Origin: Alphaproteobacteria bacterium
Lineage (GTDB): Bacteria; Pseudomonadota; Alphaproteobacteria; UBA8366; GCA-2717185
Assembly: GCA_012103325.1 (NCBI GenBank)
Contig: WLWY01000013.1
Span: forward strand, 62,001 to 126,000
Length of the DNA: 64,000 nt
Reading direction: 5' to 3'
Part shown: one piece after another, positions 41,482-49,104 of the stretch
How the letters are laid out: each line of letters opens with the position of its first letter
Numbering within the stretch: position 1 is the first letter of the stretch
Program-made: the position numbers and the translations under genes
Notes under the pieces: generated by a model
The model's input: the letters and a program-made list of their open reading frames with translations, nothing else
What the model was told of the DNA's origin: nothing
The model's database searches: none

Positions 41482-42447
41482 ATGAAGAAACTAAAAATTG
41501 GCAGCTTCCTATCGGTCGTGATCACTCTGCTGATCGTCTATTCGCTGGTGAAGTGGGGCATACCCGCCGTTTCGCGGGAGGTGACGACGCTGCCCTTCCC
41601 GTTACCGGTTCCCGGCACTCTGATGTTCTTCTACATGGTGCTGACGCTTGTCGCCTTGTTCCTGATGGTCACTTTTTCGGAAGAAGGCCTCGAAGATTTC
41701 CTGCGTCCGGTAAAGAAGTTTCTGCGCGGCGGCTACGGCAAAATCCCCCGCGCTGTGATCATGCTGGCGATACCCTTGTTGGCCGGCTGGCAGGCCTATG
41801 AAATCACCGTTCCCAAGGTGGAAGCACCGGCGGCGCTGCGCATCCAGCATCCGTCATCGAACTTTCCGAAGAGTTTCGAAGCGAAAAAGAACCCCTTCGC
41901 CAACCCGACGGACGCCGACATCGACGCCTTCGTCGAACAAGCCAAGGCGAACGAAGTTGAATTTATTCCTCAGGTCCAGGAGGACATCGATCGCTGGTCG
42001 GAAGAAGTGGATCCCGAGCACATATTGGAGTTTTTCCCCGTCGCACCAATGAAGGCTCTTTTGGCGCAATTGGAATCCGGAACCGTGGATGAGGAAACGG
42101 CGAAGGCGGCGCTTTTGGAGAAAAACCTGTTCGAGGGTCGTGCCTTGTACGCCATGAATTGCCGGGCCTGTCACGGCGACAGTGTCGCGGGCGACGGCCC
42201 CATGGCGGACGGTTTCAAACTCAGGCCCATCAACTTCACCGACAATGGCACCGTCGAGACAATCGTCGAAGGCTACACCTTCTGGCGGGTCACGAATGGT
42301 GGCCCGGGACTGCCGACGGAGGCGACGCCCTGGGATTCGGCCATGCCCGAGTGGAAGCTCAGCCTCACGGAGGCGGAGCGTTGGAAAATCATCCTTGCCG
42401 AGTACGACATGGCCCAGAAGACACCGCGCATTCCGGAGGCTCACTGA
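41482..42447 (+). CDS. Membrane-anchored monoheme cytochrome c, module A
   Basis: A 321-residue protein with three predicted membrane helices in the first 110 residues (7-26, 46-66, 91-108), an alpha-helical linker and a C-terminal cytochrome c domain with CRACHGDSVAGDGPMADG near residue 230. The segment YTFWRVTNGGPGLPTEATPWDSAMPEWKLSL matches the same region of the module B counterpart (48337-49104) almost residue for residue, including the probable axial Met. Its stop overlaps the next start (TGATG). It is probably the membrane connection that passes electrons from the periplasmic cytochromes to the bd-like protein. Confidence 0.83.
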   Translation: MKKLKIGSFLSVVITLLIVYSLVKWGIPAVSREVTTLPFPLPVPGTLMFFYMVLTLVALFLMVTFSEEGLEDFLRPVKKFLRGGYGKIPRAVIMLAIPLLAGWQAYEITVPKVEAPAALRIQHPSSNFPKSFEAKKNPFANPTDADIDAFVEQAKANEVEFIPQVQEDIDRWSEEVDPEHILEFFPVAPMKALLAQLESGTVDEETAKAALLEKNLFEGRALYAMNCRACHGDSVAGDGPMADGFKLRPINFTDNGTVETIVEGYTFWRVTNGGPGLPTEATPWDSAMPEWKLSLTEAERWKIILAEYDMAQKTPRIPEAH

Positions 42448-44105
42448 TGCTACCCGCCAGAAAAATAATGGCTGCGGGCTTCGCGACTCTGGTGTTCGTT
42501 TGCGGTTCGGGCGTGGCCTTAGCCGCTAATAAGCCGAGCAAGCCCATGCCCGAAGTTTCCGATGAGCTGCTCGAGCAAGGCCGTGCCATCTATTTTCGGC
42601 GCTGTAGTTTCTGCCACGGTTTGTTGGGAGATGGCGAAGGGCCCGCGGCGAAGTATTTGGACCCGAGACCGCGCGACTTCACGCTCGGCACTTTCAAGTT
42701 CCGGACCACACAAAGCGGCGAACTGCCGACCAACGAGGACCTGTTCCGTACCGTCAGCCGAGGGTTGCCGGGCACGGCCATGCAGTCTTTCGACAGCGAC
42801 TTGATCAAGAACGGTCTCAGTGAGGACGAACGCTGGTCGGTTATAGCCTACATCAAAACGTTCGCGCCGGAGTTCGACGACCCGGACCTCGACCCGGTGA
42901 AGACCGGCAAAGTTCTCTCGCTGCCAGCCAATCGCGCGCCGCACAACGCCGAAACGATCGCCAGGGGCAAGATTGTGTTCGAGAAGGCCAAGTGCTGGAG
43001 CTGCCACGGCAAACTCGGCCGGGGTGACGGCAACAAGGAGTTCCGCAAAGACGATTGGGGCTTTCCCATCCGCATCCGCAACGTCACGCATCCTTGGAAA
43101 ATTAAGGCAGGGAGCGAGGTCGAGGACATCTACATGCGGTTTACAAGCGGCATTAGCGGTACGCCCATGCCTTCCTTCATCAAGACATTGAACGAGGAAG
43201 ACCGCTGGAACCTCGCCAATTACATCAAGTCCTTGCAGCACACGCTGAGTAGCCATCAAGCATTGAAGGCGATGCCGGTCGATGGCGCGTTGCCGGAAAA
43301 TCCGAGAGATGCGGCGTGGGACACGGCGGAGCCTATGGACATACGGCTTGCTGGCCAGGTGATCGCGACCCCGCGCTGGCAGAATCCAAGTATCGAAATG
43401 GTCACCGTGCGGGCGCTCTTTAACGACGAGGACATCGCCTTCCGGCTCACCTGGGATGACCCTTTCAAGGACGTCACGCATGATGAAGCAAAAGAATTCG
43501 AACCTGTGGAGATTGCCAAGGTAGGCGCCTTCAATTCCTACGTAGAAGCCAATGGCATGGTGTCCAGGGCTCTGGAGACGTTCCGCGATTCCATCGCACT
43601 GCAATTCCCGGTGAAGCCGCCTCAAGGGACAAAGAAACCGCATTTCTATCGCGGCTCCTCCTCCGATCAGGTGCATTTATGGGTCTGGAAAGCGGACCTG
43701 GACGCGGTGGGCAAGCGCGGTTCGGAAGAAGGCAACGCACGTGGCTGGAAACAACCCATCAAGCCTCAATCCGAAGACGGTCAACAGATCACCGGAAAGG
43801 CGGAGTGGGACCAGGGCCGCTGGACCGTGGTCATGAAACGGCCGCTAAAAACTGACGATAAAAACGACGTGCAGTTCAAGAAGGGCGTTTTCACGCCCAT
43901 GTCCGTCAACGCCTGGGACGGCTCGAACGGCGAGCATGGCTTAATCATGAGCCTCAGCACTTGGCAGTACGTGATCTTGGAAGCCCCGACGCCGATCAAC
44001 GTTTACGTCTATGCCATTCTGGCCTTCCTAATTGCGGGCGGTCTCGGAATTTGGCTGATGCGCAAAGTGGAGAATGAAGTGGAATCGGTGGAGCCAGACG
44101 TTTGA
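42447..44105 (+). CDS. Di-heme cytochrome c fused to an ethylbenzene-dehydrogenase-gamma-like domain, module A
   Basis: A 552-residue protein: signal peptide (ending ALAA), two cytochrome c domains (CSFCH near residue 53, CWSCH near residue 183), a beta-rich domain of about 230 residues (about 280-515; VRALFNDEDIAFRLTWDDP, DSIALQFPVK, FTPMSVNAWDGSNGEHG) and a C-terminal membrane helix with a basic tail. The beta domain has the features of the gamma subunits of ethylbenzene, dimethylsulfide, selenate, perchlorate and some nitrite oxidoreductases, which bind heme b. The combination in one chain brings the heme b subunit and its cytochrome acceptor together. Its counterpart in module B is 49101-50651. 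The heme b ligands could not be fixed by eye. Confidence 0.82.
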   Translation: MLPARKIMAAGFATLVFVCGSGVALAANKPSKPMPEVSDELLEQGRAIYFRRCSFCHGLLGDGEGPAAKYLDPRPRDFTLGTFKFRTTQSGELPTNEDLFRTVSRGLPGTAMQSFDSDLIKNGLSEDERWSVIAYIKTFAPEFDDPDLDPVKTGKVLSLPANRAPHNAETIARGKIVFEKAKCWSCHGKLGRGDGNKEFRKDDWGFPIRIRNVTHPWKIKAGSEVEDIYMRFTSGISGTPMPSFIKTLNEEDRWNLANYIKSLQHTLSSHQALKAMPVDGALPENPRDAAWDTAEPMDIRLAGQVIATPRWQNPSIEMVTVRALFNDEDIAFRLTWDDPFKDVTHDEAKEFEPVEIAKVGAFNSYVEANGMVSRALETFRDSIALQFPVKPPQGTKKPHFYRGSSSDQVHLWVWKADLDAVGKRGSEEGNARGWKQPIKPQSEDGQQITGKAEWDQGRWTVVMKRPLKTDDKNDVQFKKGVFTPMSVNAWDGSNGEHGLIMSLSTWQYVILEAPTPINVYVYAILAFLIAGGLGIWLMRKVENEVESVEPDV

Positions 44106-44139
44106 GCCCACTGCCCGACGAATTGGAGGAACGAACATC

Positions 44140-44817
44140 ATGAAACCAATACTCACAGCGGCCTTGAGCACGGTCTTCCTGGTTACCACCGCATCATCCG
44201 TTTTGGCCGATCCCGCTGCGGGTAAGGCGGCCTTCGAAGCTAAAGGCTGCGGCGATTGCCACTACACCGCCGGCCCGGCAAAGGAAAAGACTATAGACGA
44301 CCAATTGGCCAAGAAAGGGCCCGAGCTCTGGTATGCCGGCTCCAAGTTTCAGAAGGATTGGCTAGGCAAATGGCTCGCTGACCCGAAACCTATTCGACCG
44401 ATGAAGTTCAATGTTCTGACGGAAGAAAATCCTGGCGATCATCCGAAACTGGCTGGCGCCGACGCCGCCTCGGTCGCGGACTTCCTGATGAGTCTTACAT
44501 CCACCGATGTGCCCGCTGGCAAGGTGAAGCCGAAGAAGAACCCCAAGGGACGTCAGATTTTCATCAAGAAAATGCCCTGCAGCGGCTGCCATCAGTATGC
44601 CGGACGTAAAAATAAAATTTCTGGCGGGCGTAGCGGCCCCTCACTGGTCGACGCTGGCGTGCGTCTGAATCCAGATTGGATATTGGCCTACTTAAAGAAC
44701 CCGAAAGTGTTCAAGCCAGTGAAGATGATGCCGGTATTCACAGGTCTTCTCAGCGACAAGGACATGATGAACGTTGCCCGGTACGTCGCGAATTTCAAAC
44801 CAAAGAAAAAGAAATAG
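44140..44817 (+). CDS. Periplasmic di-heme cytochrome c
   Basis: A 225-residue protein with a signal peptide (ending SVLADP) and two heme motifs, CGDCH near residue 38 and CSGCH near residue 149. The chain is lysine-rich and ends with KPKKKK. The first domain carries DPKPIRPMKFNV, and the second DPW-like ILAYLKNPKVFKPVKMMPVF with the likely axial Met. TTGGAGGAACG precedes ATG 44140. It lies between modules A and B and has no counterpart after module B. It is probably a soluble shuttle between the molybdoenzyme complex and the modules. Confidence 0.83.
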   Translation: MKPILTAALSTVFLVTTASSVLADPAAGKAAFEAKGCGDCHYTAGPAKEKTIDDQLAKKGPELWYAGSKFQKDWLGKWLADPKPIRPMKFNVLTEENPGDHPKLAGADAASVADFLMSLTSTDVPAGKVKPKKNPKGRQIFIKKMPCSGCHQYAGRKNKISGGRSGPSLVDAGVRLNPDWILAYLKNPKVFKPVKMMPVFTGLLSDKDMMNVARYVANFKPKKKK

Positions 44818-44831
44818 GGCGGAGATCGACC

Positions 44832-45200
44832 ATGAAAAATCTGATGATAATCGCCGCTGTCGCAGCTCTCGCCTCCCAGCTTGCCATGGCACCGGTTGGG
44901 GCCGCGGAAACCGAAAAGGTGTTCAAATTCTATTGCGCCCAGTGCCACGGCCTAACCGGAAAGGGGGATGGGCCAAACGTAACCAAGGATTTCCCCGTCA
45001 GCCCGCGCAATTTCACCAACGCCAAGGAAATGAACAAGCTTTCCGACGCGGATTTGAAGAACGTCATCATGGATGGCGGTCCTTCGGTCAGCAAATCACC
45101 CATGATGCCGCCTTGGGGCAAGACACTGAACGCCGAGGAGGTCGACGGTCTAATCAAGCATCTCCGTGTGCTGTGCAAATGCAAAGGCAAGCAGGGATAG
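44832..45200 (+). CDS. Small monoheme cytochrome c
   Basis: A 122-residue protein with a signal peptide (residues 1-24, ending VGAAE) and one heme motif, CAQCHGLTGKGDGP, followed by a likely axial Met in MMPPWGKTL. The last residues contain a second pair of cysteines (CKCKGKQG) not part of a CxxCH motif, perhaps a disulfide. It follows the di-heme cytochrome by 14 bp and is likely in the same transcript. After it the strand arrangement changes (a minus-strand small gene and an FNR box), so it marks the end of the first transcription unit. Confidence 0.83.
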   Translation: MKNLMIIAAVAALASQLAMAPVGAAETEKVFKFYCAQCHGLTGKGDGPNVTKDFPVSPRNFTNAKEMNKLSDADLKNVIMDGGPSVSKSPMMPPWGKTLNAEEVDGLIKHLRVLCKCKGKQG

Positions 45201-45222
45201 AAGTTCGCCTAAAGGGAAGTGT

Positions 45223-45324
45223 TTAGAAAACGTAGAAGTAGAGAATCAAGACGATGACCACAGCATTCACGGCCATCCCGATGAAGATGACGATGTCGGC
45301 GAATCGTTTCCGGGACAATGACAT
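45223..45324 (-). CDS. 33-residue single-membrane-helix peptide
   Basis: A short minus-strand frame encodes a peptide beginning MSLSRKRFAD and continuing as one hydrophobic helix to residue 33. AGGA lies 7 bases before the ATG. It stands divergent from the two other small membrane peptides around an FNR box centred at 45366. Positive charges (Arg/Lys) precede the helix, which implies the N-terminus inside. Small subunits of this kind (CydX, CcoQ-like) stabilise terminal oxidases; the role here is unproven. The frame might be fortuitous. Confidence 0.4.
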   Translation of the reverse strand: MSLSRKRFADIVIFIGMAVNAVVIVLILYFYVF

Positions 45325-45358
45325 GCCGGGATCCTATTCGAACTGCGGGGGCCGTCTA

Positions 45359-45372
45359 TTGATCCGGATCAA
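45359..45372. promoter_or_regulatory. Perfect FNR/CRP-type box
   Basis: TTGATCCGGATCAA is a full palindrome and a perfect TTGAT-N4-ATCAA match. It lies between the divergent starts of two small membrane-peptide genes (45324 minus, 45405 plus) and upstream of the whole module B. Confidence 0.65.
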
Positions 45373-45404
45373 TGCCACCGGACTTATTCTTGCGGAGGGC
45401 TTGG

Positions 45405-45515
45405 ATGACTGATCCCGCTGAAGGACAAGACCGTTTCTCATGGGCCGGGCCGGCTCTGTTTATCGTCGTGCTGGCCCTTATCGCGGCATTCTTCTGGTGG
45501 TTCGTGCGGGTCTAG
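45405..45515 (+). CDS. 36-residue single-membrane-helix peptide
   Basis: A short frame encodes a peptide with an acidic, soluble start (MTDPAEGQDRFSW), then one long helix ending in an aromatic cluster (FFWWFVRV). TGCGGAGGGC lies just upstream of ATG, a good ribosome-binding site. The size and layout are like small oxidase subunits (CcoQ/CydX/CtaX type). It begins 33 bp after the FNR box and is followed by another small peptide and the bd-like protein of module B. Proposed role: accessory subunit of the bd-like complex (inference). Confidence 0.55.
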   Translation: MTDPAEGQDRFSWAGPALFIVVLALIAAFFWWFVRV

Positions 45516-45538
45516 GCGTGGATGAAGGATAGCGAAGC

Positions 45539-45661
45539 ATGGACATCAAAAACTACTTCCTGCCTTTCGTTGCCGCGTTTGTGGTCTGTGCGGCGGCGTT
45601 CTTGTTGCTCGACATGGCGGCCATGAATTTGCAGGGCCTAAGCCTGATTTTTAACCAATGA
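45539..45661 (+). CDS. 40-residue single-membrane-helix peptide
   Basis: A short frame encodes a peptide starting MDIKNYFLPFVAA with one hydrophobic helix (about residues 7-24) and a polar tail. It lies 23 bp after the preceding small gene and 22 bp before the bd-like gene of module B, so all three are likely co-transcribed. An AGCGAAG sequence precedes the ATG, a weak ribosome-binding site. The product is a candidate small subunit of the membrane complex. Function unknown. Confidence 0.5.
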   Translation: MDIKNYFLPFVAAFVVCAAAFLLLDMAAMNLQGLSLIFNQ

Positions 45662-45683
45662 CGGGCGCGGGATCGAGGATCAG

Positions 45684-47501
45684 ATGAACGGATTTCGTCC
45701 AGTGAAGATCGGAATGACAGTGGCGATCTTCGGGCTCCTCGTCTCCCTCGTATCGTTAGCGCTGCCGGGGTTCGAACAGTCGGCGGTCTATGCAGCCGAG
45801 CCGGCAGCGGATGCAGCGCCATCTTTTCTTTACGAACCAGCGCCGAAGCTTACTGCTGCCGACTATCCAACCGTTGCCGGGGTCAATAGCCGCGTCGTCG
45901 TCTGGGTGTTCGCCCAACTTCATCTTTGGTTCGCGGCCTTCGTTCTGGCGGTACCGATCTTCGTTTTCATTATCGAAGTGATCGGCATGCGCACCCGCGA
46001 CAAGCGCTACGACGACATGGCTTACGAGTTTATCAAAGTCTCGATCACCGCTTATTCCCTGACGGCCATCCTGGGCGGAGGATTGGTGTTTTCCCTGATC
46101 CTGTTCTACCCGCATCTGTTCACCTATCTCTCGACCATCTTCAGCGAGAGCATGTTCTATTATGCGCTCCTGTTCTTCGCCGAAAGTGCGGTCCTCTACA
46201 TTTATTACTACGGTTGGCATTGGCTGCAGGGCGGCTTCAAGAAATGGGTGCACCTGACGCTGGGCCTGGTGCTCAACGCCGTTGGCACGACGCTTATGCT
46301 GCTGGCCAACGCCTGGCTGACCTTCATGATGAGCCCGGCCGGCGTCGACGCCGCCGGTGTCTTCAGCGGTGACGAGTGGGCCGCGGTACACAATTTTCTC
46401 TGGAACCCGATCAACCTGCACCGATTCGTAGCCAACATCGCTTATGGCGGTTCCATCGTCGGCGCTTATGCCGCTTTCAAATTCCTGACCGCAGGGACGC
46501 GCCAGGAACGCGCGCACTATGACTGGATGGGCTACAACGCCAACTTTATCGCCATTTGCGCGCTGCTGCCGTTGCCCTTCGCCGGCTATTACCTGGCGGC
46601 TGAAATCTACGCCTATAGTCAACAGATGGGGATCACCCTCATGGGGGGGATCTTCGCCTGGCTTTTCATTATCCAGGCGGTGTTGATTGGCACGCTCTTC
46701 CTGTCGGCCAACTATTATCTCTGGTGCGGCATGGGGCGCAGCGACGGCGCCAAGCGTTACACCAAATACATCAAATACATCGCCATCGTTTTGGTTGGCG
46801 CATTCCTGGTCTGGTTCACGCCGCACACGCTGGTTCTGACCAACGAGGAACTAAAGGCGCTGGGCGGCCCGCATCACAAAATCCTGGGCCCGCTTGGCAT
46901 CATGCCGGCGAAGAATACGGCGGTGAACGTGATGATCATCTTCACCGCGCTCAGTTTCATGTTCTATCGGCGCTCCAACAAGGTCGCGGTGGTGTCCTGG
47001 GAGAAAGCCGGCAACGCCATACAAGTCGCACTTTTCTCGGCTGGCCTTTTGAACATCATTTTTCTCGGCGTCTACCACGGATACTTCACCAATACCGTTT
47101 ACAAGGTTGCGGCGTCGATCCCGCAAGTATTGACCACGCTGGTAATCATCGTTGCTAGCATAACGCTCGACTCCTTCATTTACCGAGGCGCGCAGGAGGT
47201 AGGCCCACTGCGCTGGGGCCGAATACCGGAAAGGGCGCAATACGCGCTGTTCCTGTTGGCCGTCGCCTTCACCTGGCTCATGGGGCTGATGGGGTACATC
47301 CGCTCCGGCATCCGCCAGCATTGGCATGTAGTCGATATCATGCGCGATGCGTCATCCGAGGCCTTTACGCCGACGCTGGGTTACGCCGCCAACGTGGTTT
47401 CGGTAGCGGCCATTATTTTTATGGCCTTGGTTATCTTCATTTTCTGGATCGCCCAGGTCAGTAGCGCTAAGACGCTGCCCGCCGGATACTGGAAAGAGTA
47501 G
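45684..47501 (+). CDS. Cytochrome bd subunit I-like membrane protein, module B
   Basis: A 605-residue polytopic protein, paralogous to the module A protein. Shared landmarks are the signal-like N-terminus, VVWVFAQLHLWFAAFVLAVPIFVFIIEVIGMR (His80), YYGWHWL, LLANAWLTFMMSPAGVDAAGVF, LHRFVANIAYGGSIVGAYAAFKFL, GIMPAKNTAVNVMIIFTALSF and MGYIRSGIRQHWHVVDIMRD. It lacks the GRQPW quinol loop of true CydA and has no CydB partner. It is about 115 residues shorter than its paralogue because of a shorter middle part between helices. It stands first in module B, in the same gene order as module A, and is preceded by two small membrane peptides. Confidence 0.75.
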   Translation: MNGFRPVKIGMTVAIFGLLVSLVSLALPGFEQSAVYAAEPAADAAPSFLYEPAPKLTAADYPTVAGVNSRVVVWVFAQLHLWFAAFVLAVPIFVFIIEVIGMRTRDKRYDDMAYEFIKVSITAYSLTAILGGGLVFSLILFYPHLFTYLSTIFSESMFYYALLFFAESAVLYIYYYGWHWLQGGFKKWVHLTLGLVLNAVGTTLMLLANAWLTFMMSPAGVDAAGVFSGDEWAAVHNFLWNPINLHRFVANIAYGGSIVGAYAAFKFLTAGTRQERAHYDWMGYNANFIAICALLPLPFAGYYLAAEIYAYSQQMGITLMGGIFAWLFIIQAVLIGTLFLSANYYLWCGMGRSDGAKRYTKYIKYIAIVLVGAFLVWFTPHTLVLTNEELKALGGPHHKILGPLGIMPAKNTAVNVMIIFTALSFMFYRRSNKVAVVSWEKAGNAIQVALFSAGLLNIIFLGVYHGYFTNTVYKVAASIPQVLTTLVIIVASITLDSFIYRGAQEVGPLRWGRIPERAQYALFLLAVAFTWLMGLMGYIRSGIRQHWHVVDIMRDASSEAFTPTLGYAANVVSVAAIIFMALVIFIFWIAQVSSAKTLPAGYWKE

Positions 47502-47507
47502 GCGGTC

Positions 47508-48323
47508 ATGCGGCAATTTCTCACCGTCGTCGCCTTCACATTGTTGACCATCGGCTTTTTTGCCGCGTACTCGAATTACGGCATCCCGCAGATCGAACCG
47601 GCGCCGCCGCCAAAGGACGAAAAGCTCGACCTCGGATCCATGACCATGGATCAGTTCGTTGCATTGGGTGAGCGGGTGTTCAGCGGCAAGGGAACTTGCA
47701 CGCTGTGCCACAATGCGTTGGGCCGGGCGCCCGCGCTGGAGAATATTACCGAAGTTGCGTCGAAGCGCCTGGAAGACCCCCGCTACGAGGGCGCGGCGGA
47801 GACTGTCGAAGCGTATCTGATCGAATCCCTGGTTGAACCGTCTGTTTTCGTCGTCACCGGGTTTGGCAAAAAAGGTACGAACGACAAAGAAAGCCCAATG
47901 CCGGATGTCTCCGGCGGTGGCATTGGCCTTTCCGAGGCCGAGATTGCGGCCATCACTGCCTATCTGCAGGACAAGAGCGGCGGTGAGATCACCGTTGAAA
48001 TTCCCAGCGGTATCGAAAACAAGGCGGACGAGGAAACCGAAGAGGGCGAGCCACGTGAGGCGATCAACGATCCCGAAGCGTTGATGGTCAAGTTCACCTG
48101 TAACGCTTGCCATATGATCGATGGCAAGGGCGGCGACGCGGGTCCTAATCTCTCCAGAATCGGCGCGATGCGCGACCGAACTTATCTTCGGCGCGCGCTC
48201 CTCGACCCCAATGCCGATGTCGCCAAGGGCTTCGAACCAGACACGATGCCGCCGGATCTGGGCGAGCAAATGTACGCCGCGGAGTTGGAAACTTTGCTGA
48301 ATTTCCTGGCCGGACTGAAGTGA
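47508..48323 (+). CDS. Di-heme cytochrome c with N-terminal anchor, module B
   Basis: A 271-residue protein with one N-terminal membrane helix (residues 4-24) and two heme motifs: CTLCH near residue 65 and CNACH near residue 202. Between them lie a helical domain (LTEVASKRLEDPRYEGAAETVEAYLIESLVEP type) and a Glu-rich linker (about residues 175-185). The C-terminal part, NLSRIGAMRDRTYLRRALLDPNADVAKGFEPDTMPPDLGEQM, resembles the second domain of the module A counterpart but lacks its beta insert. It starts 6 bp after the bd-like gene and ends 13 bp before the next cytochrome. Confidence 0.85.
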   Translation: MRQFLTVVAFTLLTIGFFAAYSNYGIPQIEPAPPPKDEKLDLGSMTMDQFVALGERVFSGKGTCTLCHNALGRAPALENITEVASKRLEDPRYEGAAETVEAYLIESLVEPSVFVVTGFGKKGTNDKESPMPDVSGGGIGLSEAEIAAITAYLQDKSGGEITVEIPSGIENKADEETEEGEPREAINDPEALMVKFTCNACHMIDGKGGDAGPNLSRIGAMRDRTYLRRALLDPNADVAKGFEPDTMPPDLGEQMYAAELETLLNFLAGLK

Positions 48324-48336
48324 GGAGGCGGCGGCG

Positions 48337-49104
48337 ATGAAAATACCTAGATTGCTGCAGGCCGTGCTGGTCCTCGCCGGGGTCTATTTCGGATTCATCA
48401 TCGTCTTCGATGTCATTCTCGGTGCCGTGATCCCTGCCAGCCTGCTCGCTATGTACATGTTTTTCACCACCGCCGGCGTGTTCATGGTTTTCACCTACGA
48501 CGAAGATCAAACACGGGAACTGGTGGCACCCATCAAGGCTTTGGTCGAAGATCCGTCGAAGCGCCTGTGGCGCAACATCGTCTTCGCCATCGTCCCATTG
48601 GCGGCAGGCGGCTTCACCTACGTCCAGATGCAACCGAGTTTCGAGGCACCTCTGGAGCTTCGCACCATTCATCCAGCGCCGCCAAGCACGGCCAAGATCT
48701 ACGGCAAACGGGTCAATCTTCTGAAACTGGAGAACCCGCTTCGTAAAATCGAGAAGGAGGATCCGGAGAAGTTCCGCGAACTGGTGAACCAGGGCGCCGC
48801 CGTCTACATCCAGAACTGTCAGTATTGCCATGGCGATAAGCTCGACGGCAACGGACTCTACGCCGCTGGGCTCAATCCGACACCGCTGAATTTCCAGGAC
48901 GTAGGCACCATCGCGCAGCTCCAGGAATCGTATCTGTTCTGGCGAATTTCGACGGGTGGACCGGGATTACCGAAGGAAGCCGCGCCTTGGATTTCTTCGA
49001 TGCCGGTCTGGCAGAACTTTCTCAAGGAAGACGAAATCTGGAAGGTGATCCTTTACCTCTACGACTATACCGGCCATCGGCCACGATCCTGGGAGCACGA
49101 ATGA
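48337..49104 (+). CDS. Membrane-anchored monoheme cytochrome c, module B
   Basis: A 255-residue protein with three membrane helices in its first 100 residues and a C-terminal cytochrome c domain with CQYCHGDKLDGNGLYAAG near residue 167. The segment YLFWRISTGGPGLPKEAAPWISSMPVWQNFL corresponds to the same block of the module A counterpart. It is shorter because the helical linker between the membrane and heme parts is shorter. AGGAGGCGGCG lies 8 bases upstream of the start. The stop overlaps the start of the next gene (ATGATG). Confidence 0.83.
   Translation: MKIPRLLQAVLVLAGVYFGFIIVFDVILGAVIPASLLAMYMFFTTAGVFMVFTYDEDQTRELVAPIKALVEDPSKRLWRNIVFAIVPLAAGGFTYVQMQPSFEAPLELRTIHPAPPSTAKIYGKRVNLLKLENPLRKIEKEDPEKFRELVNQGAAVYIQNCQYCHGDKLDGNGLYAAGLNPTPLNFQDVGTIAQLQESYLFWRISTGGPGLPKEAAPWISSMPVWQNFLKEDEIWKVILYLYDYTGHRPRSWEHE

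Noticed and set aside
38311..47501. Ordinary cytochrome bd quinol oxidase
   Set aside because: Both CydA-like proteins lack the GRQPW loop, are longer than CydA and have no CydB next to them, while cytochromes c surround them.
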